A stretch of 64,000 nt of DNA. It comes from Phlebotomus papatasi. Lineage: Eukaryota; Arthropoda; Insecta; Diptera; Psychodidae. Position numbers and translations under genes: made by a program. Within the stretch, counting starts at the first letter, position 1; each line of letters begins with the position of its first letter. The notes under the pieces were generated by a model. That model was given only the letters and a program-made list of their open reading frames with translations, ran no database searches and was not told the DNA's origin. The DNA lies in contig NC_077222.1 of the NCBI RefSeq assembly GCF_024763615.1, positions 103,077,417 to 103,141,416 on the forward strand. Reading direction: 5' to 3'. This document shows, piece by piece, positions 46,021 through 56,992 of the stretch.

Positions 46021-47940
46021 TAGTCAAGACACCTTACCATTTTTAAGGTAAATGCAAGTATTTGAAGTACCAAAGTATTCAAATCACCGTAACGTCATTA
46101 TATCGATCACTCAGAATAAGAAACGAATAACTCGCAGTAGGCAAATTGTACAGGAGAGCGATTTGAAATCTATAACTTTAGGTATCATATTCACAGGGAA
46201 GGTAAAGGGTATAAATAAGTATCCAAAAAAGGAATAAAACGATTTTTGTAAAAAAACGAGTTGTTCGACTTATATTCTGAGTCGTCGATACAAACTTTTA
46301 TGTTAGATTCTTCAACTTGCTCTTACTTAATTTTTTTCTCTTACTTTATTATGAAGCTGTCTATAGCTTAGCTAAGACACCATACCATTTTCCGAATAAA
46401 CGCAAATATTTAAGTACTAAATAAAGTATTCAAATCACAATAGCGTCGTTATAAAAACTTCTGTGTCAGCTTCTTCAACTTGCTCTTAATTATTCTATTC
46501 TCTCTCTTATAATAATAATAATAATGATAATAATAATAATAATAATTTATTCACTCGAGCTTACATAATATAAACATAATATAGACATATAAAAGAGGTA
46601 TGCTTTGCAGGTAGACAAAATACAACTAACTGCAGACAAAAATTCTGCTTTTAGAGCTCGAGCGGCAGCTGACGCCGACTTCACGACTTTATTATTAGCC
46701 TATCTATAGCTTAGCTAAGACACCACACCATTTTAAATATAAGTGCAAAAATACTATGTGTTTTTAGCTAAGGATTCAAGTAACAGTTGATTAGAGAAAC
46801 ACATATTTTTTAATAGGCCTGCTGCGAATAGTTTTAAAACACTCTTTTACTTAAAGCTTTGCATAATTTAGTCAAGACACTTTACCATATATAGAGGACG
46901 TACAAACGTAGAAAATTTTACGCGAAGCATTAAAGTTGCAACGTAATCGTATAATTCCGTAAAATGCATAAGTTTGCTTATGCCTGCCCTATGGATACTT
47001 CTTAAATCACTTCCTTATTTAATGCTTTTAACTATTTAATTTAGTACAGACACTGCACCATTCTTGACTTAATTAAAGAACGTGTACATGAAATTTGAAG
47101 GTAACAGTGTATTCTTTACGCGAAAATTTGTAAAATATATCTGGTTTTCACACTATTTATTTTTATCTAATTTTTTTTTTAACTCTGGATAGTCGCAGCT
47201 CTTTCGGTGTTTGCCATAGAATTCATCTTTTTTATCAAATGACTTCGAATTTTTTCAAAAATTCGAATATATGAAAATTTAAAGTCTTTTGATTTGAAAA
47301 GAATAAATTCTCCGGCGAAGACTTGAAGAGAAACAACTACACAGAGCTTCGCTGAATACATAATCCAAAACAAGTCTGGATAATTCATTGTTATTTAGCC
47401 AAGACACTATACAATTTACAGCGTAAATGCAAGACTAAATTTACTTCAAATGAATGCAAATTATAAAGGAACTCGAATTAGTAACGATTTACAAACTTTA
47501 CAAACTCTTGGTAATATATTCTAGAAAAGCAGTTATCTGTCTTAGAATGCCGTGTGCCATAATTCTTGCTTTCCGAATGGTAAAAAAAACCTTCACTGAA
47601 TTTTTCCCAGATTAGCTAAGACTCAACACCATTTCCTGATCACTATCAAAAAGGTTCAATACAAGTCAGAATAATATTTAGTAGCTTTTACAATCCTAAA
47701 TATCCTTTAAAAACATGTTATATTTTTCTAACTCTTCTAATCTAAATCTCCAAATGCAGTTTAGCCAAGACACAGCACCATTTTCCAGGTTAAAGAAATA
47801 CGAAATTGATTACATAGCTTAAAGGTCACAGTTGATTGTATGGTGTCATTTAACGTTCTTTTTCAACGATTTTGTCATTAATTTTAAATAATTTTTCAAA
47901 TTGAAAATTAATTCACTTAGCATAGACTAGACACTTTATT
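46021..47940. repeat. decayed satellite-like array marked by TTAGCCAAGACAC...CCATTTT
   Basis: The marker TAGYYAAGACAC followed by (N)ACCATTTT-like sequence occurs at 46021, 46369, 46712, 46869, 47042, 47396, 47613, 47762 and about 47918. Spacings are 348, 343, 157, 173, 354, 217, 149 and 156, that is roughly 150-175 or twice that. CTTCAACTTGCTCTTA repeats at 46315 and 46473. A (TAA)n tract at 46509-46546 interrupts it. The units are too diverged to align fully by eye. Confidence 0.6.
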
Positions 47941-48129
47941 ATAGTGTCCTTACAAAAATGAGGGTACACCTGATGGATAGGTAAACCGCTTTTTATTTTC
48001 CTATGTTAATTGAAGCTACAATAAACTGAGATAGATATATGCGTTTCAATTAGCTATCCCTTCAAAATATGTCCAAGACATTACGGAGCAGTGGGGCATT
48101 TTTAAATTGGGACACCCTTGTCATAGGGT

Positions 48130-48460
48130 TTTTCCCCCTACTTTTCTAAGAAACTGTGCCTTATAATGAGGATTTAAACATCTTCTCGTAATATAAATTT
48201 CTTTCACAATTTGACAGCTCAGACTATAAAACGAATAAGTAGCGAATGGCCAACTTTACAGGAAAGCGATTTAAAGCTGAGATTTTATATGCTGAGTGTA
48301 AGATTTTTAGGATTTGAAACCCCTATAACTTTGGGAATAATTGACTTTACGGTATGACATTCACAGGGATTGTAGAGTGTGTCAATGAGTACCCGAAAAG
48401 CGAAAAACCGATTTTGCAAAAACTTGACTTATTCGACTTATATTCTGACAAGTCGAATTG
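48130..48460. repeat. dispersed repeat with TATTCGACTTATATTCTGA
   Basis: AAAACGAATAAGTAGCGAATGG, CAGGAAAGCGATTTAAAG and TATTCGACTTATATTCTGAC match 46125-46285 (AAACGAATAACTCGCAGTAGG, CAGGAGAGCGATTTGAAA, GTTCGACTTATATTCTGAG). They are two copies of one family about 2.1 kb apart, one at each end of the satellite-like array. Confidence 0.55.
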
Positions 48461-48703
48461 ATCCCTATTTGAAGGATGTTCCAAGATAGAACGCCACACT
48501 TTCTCTTAATTTAGAGCAACTAACAAATCAATAGTGAGACAAACAAGGCTGTGATGTACAAATAATAATTTCGTTCCGGGAAGTCGTATGACTTCAGGGG
48601 CACAGGGTAAGGGCCAATAGGGTAGGCATTGGTTCTTCAGTGCTGGAACTGTCTGGTAACCTGCCAAGTATTCATGGTGCCTCCTCGCGATAGTCCCTGG
48701 GGA

Positions 48704-49000
48704 AAGCCCCAAATAGACTCAGACTGATCCTCTAGAATATCTAGCGTGTAAAATTTGACAGTAAAGAATTGGGTAAAGAAAATTTATACAAAGGACCTCT
48801 AATCAATGATCCTAAAACCTCAATATATGACAGTTTGGGATATATCTTTACTGCCAAATTTTACGGGCTATCTTAATAAATGTATTCTTTACCTTTTTCT
48901 TCTGCTTTCAAGAGCACTAGCTCAAAAGCATGGTTATTATTAAATAAAAAATAAAATAAATAAATATTCTCAAGGATCAGTCTGAGTCTATTTGGAGCTT
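48704..49000. mobile_element. MITE family H (TIR CCCCAAATAGACTCAGACTGATCCT)
   Basis: The left end CCCCAAATAGACTCAGACTG is mirrored almost perfectly over about 27 bp at 48973-49000. The interior includes TAAATTTGACAGTAAAGA-like words and their mirror. About 90 bp rich in AAATAAAATAAAT near 48876-48968 looks inserted. A shorter relative is at 56143-56312. Confidence 0.75.
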
Positions 49001-49175
49001 AACGCTAAATTCATGAGTGCTCTAGTCCTCCTAGAAGGAGTTGGGCGAGGAGGTAACAACCTCTCCCCATAAAAACCAAGAATGGCGAGGAGTTATGCAG
49101 GAGGCCTTGTCTCTTAAAAGGACGTTAGTGGCCATTTAAGTAAGTAAGAAGTCGTATGAAGTCGCTAAGAGTTAC

Positions 49176-49490
49176 TTACTTACTTAGGTGGCTGCAACGT
49201 CCCTTAAAGGTCCGGGTCTCTTGTATTAACCTCCTCCAGTCCTGGCGATTCTCCGTCAGCTCGCTCCAGAAACATAGCATAGATCGCTGTGGCTCCTTGC
49301 GAGTTTTCACAACAAACTTGCTTTTACGGGGAAGAGTTATTAGCCTCTCGCCCAATTGTCTCTAGAAGAGCCAGATCCCTTGTTCGTTAGCCTCAGGTTC
49401 GTGACTTCCCACTATGGTTGGTTACCCAGTCTTCTATTACTCACCTAAGTATACCGGGGCCTACCAGGTATCTAGCCCGCTTAGAGATGA
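49176..49490 (-). mobile_element. non-LTR retrotransposon 3' end
   Basis: The minus strand reads RSMLCFWSELTENRQDWRRL then IQETRTFKGRCSHLSK and a stop, followed by AAGTAAGTAAGT repeats. It is aligned with 4725-5060 (GTCCTGGCRAYTCTCCGTCA, CGCTCCAGAAAC and so on). The frame is open over about 40 codons here, so it is a younger copy than the one at 4725. Confidence 0.65.
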
Positions 49491-49494
49491 ACAT

Positions 49495-49840
49495 AGGAAT
49501 TTAGGGGAAGAGGATGTGTGTAGCCAAGCGCCTGGCAAGTTGGCCTTTTTATATGGAACTATTTGAAGCCAATTCCTAAATTGATCTCGGACTCAACTCA
49601 CAGTTCTCCAAGGAAAAAATTTATTTAAACAAAAATTTAGTATATTTATCCCTCGATACGGAAGGGTATCTTATAATACGGAAAAACTTCTCACTTTTTA
49701 AATATTTAGCATAACGCTCACGAGTGCAGAAAAATTCCCATACGCATTTGTATGTAAAAGTAAGAAATTGGCTTCAACTTTGAAGGCCACTCGCCGGGGA
49801 CTAGTGTGTAGCATTACCCCCCATTTCGACCACAAGTACC
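49495..49840. mobile_element. short inverted-repeat element
   Basis: GTGTGTAGCCAAGCGCCTGG with AAGTTGGCC...TTGAAGCCAATT at the left pairs loosely with AATTGGCTTCAACTTTGAAGGCC and GTGTGTAGCATTACCCCCC at the right. It is non-coding and its boundaries are uncertain. Confidence 0.45.
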
Positions 49841-51448
49841 CCTAGAGTATCCTTGACTTCAGTTATTTCTCGTCCTCTGAAGTCTAATATCTAATTAAAA
49901 AATCGCAGTGTTCGGTAATACCATAGTTACCCCTACCCCGCTAGAGGGCGTTCGTCCAAGAAAGAAGATATATTGCATGTCAATTGCATTTCTCAAAGCC
50001 CTGGGCTTAGTACCGCAACCAATTTTCTTCTGAAGTTTGAGGTTATTTTTGGAATGTAAATTAATTTCAAATTAATACTGAATGTGTCTACATAAATCAT
50101 GCATATCAGGTGTATCAGAATACGTAATTTGCTATGCCTAACCTGTGTTTACAGTCACTCAAAATAAAAGTGAACTCCTCCAATTGTTTTTAACCTACAA
50201 TTATCCCCTCCACTTGAAATTCCCACGTAGAAATTGTCATATAGAATGGGGCGAACAATGAAATCACTTAATTATACTCGCACCCTCTTCAGTATATTAC
50301 TTTTGTTGGGTAAGAAAGTGAAGAAAGAACTAAAGAATAAAACAGTAAATTAACATAAAATCTCTTGTCGACAAATTTCAAAAGATGTTGCTGTGTATGT
50401 GTGTGTGTGAACATCGTTTTCAGTAATCTACCTTCTCTCCTAAAAGTGTTTCCGGCAACTGTTTGAATTAGTTCTTGTTCTACTTCTCATTTCAACCACA
50501 CAAATTCACACAATAATAGTTTGTGCTTTTGTTATTTTGGGGGCAAAGTGGGTGCTTCACATGTACTTTTCGGGGGATACGTTGGTGTACAATATGTGAT
50601 GGCATATTATACAAAGTAAGACAGAGAGAGAGAGAACGGTTTGGGAAATCCAAACTACAGGGGTGCACTAACCCCATCACTATTATTATATTTTCATAAT
50701 AAAAGAGACGGTGGGGCTGAGGGAGAGTGGATTTTCATCATTTTCCCACCCATTTTCACTCAACTCTCTGGGTACACCTTCTAGTCATTCTTTGTCGTGT
50801 TGCTAATATATTAGTACAGGGTTTGGTGTGGAACTTGGAAAATTACGGTGTAGATGTTGCTGCTGCATATTAAATGCCATGATGTATATCAACGAATTAG
50901 TCGACATATAAAGTGGGTGACTGAGTGAATAGAATTGTTATGTGGGTGGTTGGGTTGGGGTTTTGGGATATGGGGTTGAGGGGGTAGTTTTTGTAGTGCT
51001 TCAGGAGTAAGGGTTTGGGGTTTATAGAGTTGGAATATATATTTGTCTGAGGTGTACAGAGAGAGAGAGAGTGCCATACGGGTAAGTTAGAGTGGGTGTC
51101 AGGTTTAAGGGTGAGACATAGCACTAAATACACAAACATGTCGTAAATGGGTGTGTTTTAGTTGTCAGAATGAGCTCTATCACTTGCTTTCTGGATATGA
51201 AGGACGTGTGGTATACTGTAATAAAGTATATTTGATATGAATAGGTTAGAGAAGGGGTCATTTAGGTGGGAGGGTATATTATTGCTCGAATTTCACAGAG
51301 ACAGTAATTGAATAGTATACATAGTTCTACACTTTACCACTCACTCCATTGGCAAGGAATAATATTTGGTTAGAATTTTGAAATTCGGAAAGTTTTCGGA
51401 ACGGTTACAGATAGCGACTTAAAGGGTTCTTAATGCTAGAGATTTGGG
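49841..51448. other. low-copy intron sequence
   Basis: 49855-49915 holds an inverted copy of the repeat at 1129-1258. From 50180 on it is low-copy, with short (GT)n and (GA)n tracts at 50397 and 50625. No gene is seen. Confidence 0.5.
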
Positions 51449-51646
51449 CCGGCTTCAGACCTAAGGTTTAGCCCAGTTCCCGATGGTCTCGAAATTCAAA
51501 ATAGCAATCAATTTTATGGATATCCAAAATTTAATGGATCACTTGGTCATGTTGACCAATCTTAAGTGATAAATTTTCCAAAAAACCTTGATTAAGAAGA
51601 AATTAGATAAGTTAAGCCATATGGCTAAACCTTAGGTCTTAAGCCA
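51449..51646. mobile_element. foldback family (GGCTTCAGACCTAAG), short copy
   Basis: GGCTTCAGACCTAAGGTTTAGCCC is mirrored by AGCCATATGGCTAAACCTTAGGTCTTAAGCC about 170 bases later. It is a deleted form of the 5651-6077 element. Confidence 0.7.
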
Positions 51647-52157
51647 GTATTAGCCTAATTCCTGAGGGTTTTCAAATCTGATATAACATCCAATTTTATT
51701 TGTTTTACAAGAATCTAAGGAAAAGAATTCCTAGGTCGGCCTCGAGGCAGATCTAGGACAAGGCGGCTGAATCAATTTCAGAATCTTACCTTGGAACGCC
51801 TTGAAATCGAACCCGAACATCTTCCTGAAGTGACGGAGGATCGATAAGCGTAGGCTGCCAATTGCCTACGCTTAAGCCGTTGAAAATGATTTTGATTGCA
51901 GAATCTAATAGACCATTTGCCCTTAATAATCCAATTCTCACTTAAGTTTTTTTTCCGGGCTTCAGACTAGAGAATTATGGCTGAGATTTAGAACTTAAGT
52001 CATAGCCTGACAAGATCAGGCTGTAGCTAAACCGACAAAATCGGAAATTTAGCTCAGTCTTTGTTGAAACGGATGTTTAGTAATTGTTAGAACTCCAACG
52101 TTAGGGAAATTCAGTAGAAGAGAACCGCAATTCGTCGGAAAGTGGAGTCACTCTTAG
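51647..52157. other. repeat debris
   Basis: Partial palindromes such as CGTAGGCAATTGGCAGCCTACG type words near 51850-51870 and fragments of the foldback family (GGGCTTCAGACTAGAG at 51957). No gene is seen. Confidence 0.4.
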
Positions 52158-52278
52158 AAAAACGGCAACTGTTCCCAAAGCTTTCGGCTCGGTCTCCAAG
52201 CCTTCATCAGTAGTCGAATCAATAAGGAATTAGACATGGAGACCGAGCCGAAAGCTTTTTGAAGAGTTGCCATTTTTC
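52158..52278. repeat. inverted repeat carrying a hammerhead-like core
   Basis: AAAACGGCAACTGTTCCCAAAGCTTTCGG with CTCGGTCTCCA is mirrored by TGGAGACCGAGCCGAAAGCTTTTTGAAGAGTTGCC. The loop is about 40 bases. Only the left arm's minus strand continues into a CTGATGA box. Confidence 0.7.
52182..52210 (-). ncRNA. hammerhead-ribozyme-like core (CTGATGA..GAAA)
   Basis: The minus strand reads CTGATGA, A, stem GGCT, loop, stem AGCC, GAAA. CUGAUGA and GAAA are the invariant boxes of the hammerhead, with the usual helix II between. Flanking helices and a cleavage triplet were not established. Penelope-like elements and some retrozymes or SINEs are known to carry such motifs. Confidence 0.4.
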
Positions 52279-52469
52279 GGACGTTTAGTGGTTTATCGAT
52301 AATGACACACTCTTGCAGTAACATAGTGAAGCACAATAACCAGTTATCGTGGTCATCAAAAAAGAATTGATACGTTGTTGAGGAAGTTTTTAAAAGATGT
52401 TTGAGCGAAAAATTGAGACAACAAAACGATGACCTGGCATTAGTCTCATGTTTGCAGCCGGCCTAAGCT

Positions 52470-52700
52470 TTAGCTAGGTTTTAGTACCAGTCCGTTTGCT
52501 GTGTAGAAAAGAAAGACGAAAATTAGCTCCTAACCAAATTCAAAACTGATGTATAAGAAGACACGATTGCACTGAGGAAGACACGATAAGTGTCGAAAGC
52601 TCTGGTGAAATTGTGTGTTTGATTCATAAGATTTGATCAACAAATTCCGACGCTCACATGAAGGACAGATTGTCCTGAAAAACCTAGCTCTGTTACACCA
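52470..52700 (+). mobile_element. half copy of the 3776-4508 foldback
   Basis: TTTAGTACCAGTCCGTTTGC through AAAACTGATGTATAAGAAG to GACAGATTGTCCTGAAAAACC aligns with 4262-4345 and 4386-4508. The mirrored left arm is absent. It carries an intact hammerhead-like core. Confidence 0.7.
52572..52598 (+). ncRNA. hammerhead-ribozyme-like core (CTGAGGA..GAAA)
   Basis: CTGAGGA, A, stem GACAC, loop GATAA, stem GTGTC, GAAA on the plus strand, identical to the minus-strand core at 4187-4213. Stem III and the cleavage site were not identified. Confidence 0.35.
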
Positions 52701-53517
52701 CCGTCGGCTCTCTTTATACAACAGACCTATGCTTTAGGTCTAAATCCCGCATTCTTCTCGTTCAGTAACCTTCTCAATTTCAGGGCTATCTCCGTTTGAG
52801 GTTTTTTCTGTACCAATTCGAAGGTAAATCAGAGAGAACTTACTTAAAAACCCGTTGAAAGTTCTAACGTTTAAACGGTTTCAGCCAACGAGCTACATAA
52901 AAGTGAGCATGTTCATGAAAAGAACATTTATTTTAATAAAATAATTGTTGACAATTGAAGCGTCAAAAACACTGAAATTCGAAATGACAGAACAATCAGC
53001 GCTAAAGCGATGAGTACGTGAAAATGTGCATTGGGCTTTCAGTAGCAGTAGACTTTCCCTTTGGAGTGGTTTGGTCTCTCCGAAAGGTTATTACTGAACG
53101 GAACCATTAGGATTTCTGATTGACCCTCCATTGTTTACAAAATTTTAACTTGTTCCATCCCTTCAAATTCTCAATAGAATTGTATTTTTGATCGAGCATG
53201 GTCTTCACCGTTCGGACATGGTAGATCGTATCGGAGAAAACTAAAGACAAACTTTAAGTTTTAGAACATCAAGGGCAAAGACAGCCCCGATGGAAACTAA
53301 AGTCACCCACATCTACGGTATCTTGATAACGGTGCCAAAGACTTTTTTTTAATTTTTGATCAATTTTATGGGATAGGCTTGGCTGTTTGTATCCAATCTG
53401 AATCGGAAAAAAACGTTCATGGATTTACAAGCAATCATAAATTGCCTAATTGCCAAAATTGCATCTAGCTTGGCTACGTAATAGAGGTAGATGATACTAG
53501 GATAGGGGCAGTACAGG
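52701..53517. other. repeat debris
   Basis: 53216-53330 has the dispersed word CATGGTAGATCGTATCGG with ACCCACATCTACGGTA (see 42106 and 23890). The remainder is unassigned. No gene is seen. Confidence 0.4.
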
Positions 53518-53883
53518 CGATCTCAGTGGTGCAATAGGTCAAAACTGTTGGCACGTGGGCGGTGAGATCTCTGGCTGAACTCGCACAGATGTAAATTCGA
53601 GTCCCGCCCGGTGCAAGTAACTGAATATCTGAAAAAGATATTTTAGTGATAAAACGTAATGAAATGAATCGTCTTTGTCCAAAAAACATCAGGAGCATGG
53701 AAGAAGCATTCATTACGGCAATAGCGTTCCTATAAGGGGATTCTGTATCGGTATGACAATGTCATATGACAATTTGAATATTTTTAGGGGGTACATTCGG
53801 AAGAATCAATCATAAATCCGTCTCAAGTCAATTACCAAAAAACTTTCTAGAACTACTTACAATTACAATGCCTTTTCGATGAT

Positions 53884-54089
53884 AAGGTAAAGTGCCCTAA
53901 AGTCGACCAATTTTTCAATGTTTTATATCCAGTTTCTATAAATTTGTTACTGATTTGTATAATTTATGAAATAATTGACCTAATTAAAGTTAGATCATCC
54001 ACTAAGTATTGTAGCAAATATAAATAAATTTTATAAATAACTCTACCGGTTAAACTGAGGAACAGGTCGACTTAAAGGCACTTTACCTT
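53884..54089. mobile_element. MITE family A nested in MITE B
   Basis: AAGGTAAAGTGCCCTAAAGTCGACC is mirrored by GGTCGACTTAAAGGCACTTTACCTT. Interior words (TTGTTACTGATTTGTATAATT, ATGAAATAATTGACC) match 1260-1488 and 57365-57508. Confidence 0.85.
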
Positions 54090-54109
54090 AAATGGAATTT
54101 AATGTTATC

Positions 54110-54325
54110 TTATACGGGCTTCAGACATAAGGCTTAGCCATATGGCTTAACTTCTCTAATATCTTATCAGTCAAGATTTTTTGGAAAATTTTGACTTAGG
54201 ATTGGATTATTAAGGGCAAATGGCCTATTACATTTTGATAAATCAATAAAATCGGTTGCTGTTTAAGGTTTTGAGACCCTCGGGAACTGGGCTAAACCTC
54301 TAGTCTGAATACGATCTTACTTTCG
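54110..54325. mobile_element. TTATACGGGC foldback, half copy nested in MITE B
   Basis: TTATACGGGCTTCAGACATAAGG through GGGAACTGGGCTAAACCTCTAGTCTGAA follows the left half of 5651-6077 closely. The right half is absent, as at 19700-19880, so half copies seem to be a recurring product. Confidence 0.75.
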
Positions 54326-54483
54326 AATTTACTAGGAAAATTTGTCTTGTGATATTGTCATACGATTGCAGAATTCCCCTCCTGGGCGATCTATGATCAG
54401 CAGATTCTTCCAACACGAGGCACATTGTAAAGATTACATTGTAATACCAAATAAGGTGTCTCGATACGATTAATAATAATAAA

Positions 54484-54810
54484 ATTTGTAATTCCGGACA
54501 ATGCGGAATTCCGCACAAAACATAGTGATCGTAGGTCGGATCATTCCCTTATCCTTGCTAATAATTCTTCAAGATCGAGGTACCAAAAGCTCTGGAAATC
54601 GTATTTTTCACTTTAGTTTGGGAAAAGTAAGAGTTTATTTGACCGTTTGTTAACCGATAAATATTTGTTTATCCGAAGTTTAATTGTTTTTGTTTAGAAC
54701 GATTTGAGTCACTCAAAGCAAGAGTGGGCTATTTTAATAGGAAAATGCTTAAGATAGGCCTTTTTCGCTTCGTGTATCTCATTCTTGAATCAGTTTAAAA
54801 CGTACTGCAC
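54484..54810. other. no recognised feature
   Basis: AT-rich sequence between two SINEs. No gene, TIR or hairpin stands out. Confidence 0.5.
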
Positions 54811-55058
54811 TCGATGGGTCAAGTGGTAGTGCACTCGGTCTATGATGCAAGTGTCCCGGGTTCGAATCCTTTAAGTCACCAGGAATTTTTCTGGCGTTAA
54901 AGGTGTTCGGATTGCATCCCGTGAGCTTCTCTGCACTTGATTCCACGGGCATGGGCCTGACAACCTCATCCCGTAAAATAAAAAATAATAATGCATGTCT
55001 AGAAATCCCCTTGCGGGAAGGCCTAGTTCCTTCATGGAATGTTGTGTCAGCTTTATTA
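54811..55058 (+). mobile_element. SINE family 2, best-preserved copy
   Basis: It starts TCGATGGGTCAAGTGGTAGT (box A) GCACTCGGTCTATGATGC, then box B GGGTTCGAATCC. Then the family body CTGGCGTTAAAGGTGTTCGG through GCATGTCTAGAAATCCCC to a TTTATTAT tail. Head spacing fits a tRNA origin, but the anticodon arm is too decayed to assign. Confidence 0.9.
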
Positions 55059-56142
55059 TCTTGGAATTCAAATCAAGCTACCAAGTTCAAGCTTAATACG
55101 AAGTACTTTTCACTTGGTCATCCTTTATTTAGTTGTTATGTATTACCAAAAGGTATTAAGAAGAGAAAGGGTATAGGATGGTGAGTAAAAAGCCTCACCC
55201 ATTGACATGTGGTGGCAACTAAGGGGTTGATCAGGTTGATGTATTGTTCTCACAAAGGGGTAGGGTAGGGTTTTTCGAAAGTAGGCAAACTATTGAATGA
55301 AAATGGGTGCGAAAATGAGGGGGGGTAGAGGGTGGGGGTTTGGCTAGGAAAATGTGTGTTCGATTTGAATTATGAGCTTCGACACAACAATTCACACACC
55401 ACACACTCAATATTGTATCCACCGCACCACGGTTACAATAATTATACTCTATACGTCCACGACCCCAGGGTTTACCGCAGGGGTTGGTGAGGGACTTCAT
55501 GTTATTCCATATATTCACTGTTTTGGGGTGTGTGTACATTGGCATGGGGTTTTTGGGGAGGATGGGGGTGGGATGTAGGTTGGGTAAAGGCCTCTGAAAA
55601 GGTAAAATTGAATGGGGTGAAATGGTTAGAATATCGTGTTCAAAATGCGGCGATATGAAATTAAATAGTGTTACGAGTTAATAATTGTTCGTGCTAGAGA
55701 GACTAATTTAATTATTCACAAAATGCTGACTTTACCATATCGATTGAGATGGTTTAATGTACACAACGGGAAATCATTTTAATAATCGAGGGGTGAAATA
55801 GCTCACTGGTGGCTCATTAATGTGCTTTCAATTTTGAATAGAGCTTATACAATTTGAGGGTGTGTTGCTAGAGGAATTTCATGAATTATAATTGAGGAGG
55901 TTTATTCCAAATGCCAATTAATTATTGATCAGAATTTTTACACTCTATCTAGAGCCACTCCTTAATCAGGGTCAAGAGTTAAAGAGGGAAGAATGGGGAT
56001 ATTTGACACAGTTCACTGTATTGAAGTAACCGAAGTATGTACAATTGATGAATGATCTTATCCATAGTTTTGATAAAGTGTTTGGGGTCAACGTAAAACG
56101 GTGATGGATGCATTACGGATGCGTTAGGGCCTTTCTCTCAGG
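55059..56142. other. low-copy intron sequence
   Basis: G-rich low-copy block. The open frames at 55231-55578 overlap on opposite strands and show no domain. Confidence 0.55.
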
Positions 56143-56312
56143 CATCTCAGGCCGATCTTGAAGAATATTTAGCGTGTAATATTTTACAGTAAGGGACTAA
56201 ATCAAGGAAATTTATACAAATCAATGATCCTAAGCCTTCAGTGTATGACAGTTTGGAATAAATCTTTACCGTCATATTTTACAGGCTAAATAATCTTGAG
56301 GATCAGCCTGAA
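56143..56312. mobile_element. MITE family H, short copy
   Basis: CAGGCCGATCTTGAAGAATATTTAGCG is mirrored by AATAATCTTGAGGATCAGCCTG. The interior ATCAATGATCCTAA...TATGACAGTTTGG matches 48704-49000 and lacks the AAATA-rich insert of that copy. Confidence 0.7.
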
Positions 56313-56990
56313 TCGTTTTAGAACCTTACGACTTATATAAGCTTCTCGATTAACCAAGAGATGATTTAGCTGAATTGTAAACAAATATTGATCAAACTAG
56401 AGTTCTACAAATTTTTAATTAAACCGTCTCTTGTTTAAGGCGTAGCTCTTTTAGTTCAATCCAATAATTAAAATTTGGAGTATCAGAAATTCCCTTAAAA
56501 TTTCTCTCTTAAAAGCTTCCCAAAAATACCATCTAAAATGTCTTGGTCGAAATGCGGAAAAAAGGGAACAAAATAAACCATTTACACTTAAGGCTAAAAT
56601 TCATGCGAGCAACCCATATCACTGCAAGAGACATTGAGGCACAATGAAGGCAGGAAAAGAGCTGAGTCAGGAAAAAAACAACCCATTCTAAATCAGGCTA
56701 GTTAGAATAAACCGCTCATTGATTGGATACCATTAGGTTTTCATCAACCTCGCCTCCTGGAGATCCATGATACCGGTACCGAGCTATTGCTTTTCGCAAT
56801 GTTCCTAAACTCGACCTAGTTTGCAGATGACTAACCAGCTTTGTTGTTCATCGTGTCCGACGAACCTCATCGCTCTTATGCCCTAGACTCACTAACGACT
56901 TAAGCCCAGAGACGACTTAGTGGAAAATGATGGAAATGTAGTTTGACCATTATTTCTAATATAATTACAGTAAGCCGTCTCTCGGCTAAT
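56313..56990. mobile_element. two small MITEs (AAGCCGAGAGACGACTTA type)
   Basis: 56350-56450: AACCAAGAGATGATTTAGC mirrored by AAACCGTCTCTTGTTTAAGG. 56893-56992: GACTTAAGCCCAGAGACGACTTAG mirrored by TAAGCCGTCTCTCGGCTAATCC. Both resemble 19611-19684. Between them are unassigned sequence and possible LINE debris. Confidence 0.6.
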
Positions 56991-56992
56991 CC

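Larger units (their letters stand above)
53736..54379. mobile_element. MITE family B inside the SINE, about 640 bp
   Basis: GGGGATTCTGTATCGGTATG and CATATGACAATTTG are mirrored by AAATTTGTCTTGTGATATTG and GATTGCAGAATTCCCC. TCCT occurs on both sides and is a candidate target-site duplication. The element is longer than the 1590-2010 copy because it has itself received two insertions. Confidence 0.85.
53518..54483 (+). mobile_element. SINE family 1 split by a MITE
   Basis: The 5' part 53518-53731 has ATCTCAGTGGTGCAATAGG (box A), AAATTCGAGTCCCGCCC (box B) and ACGTAATGAAATGAATCG. It stops at GCGTTCCT. The 3' part resumes at 54380 with TCCTGGGCGATCTATG and ends at the (AAT)n tail. In uninterrupted copies the junction reads GCGTTCCTGGGCGAT, so 53732-54379 is an insertion. 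Confidence 0.9.
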
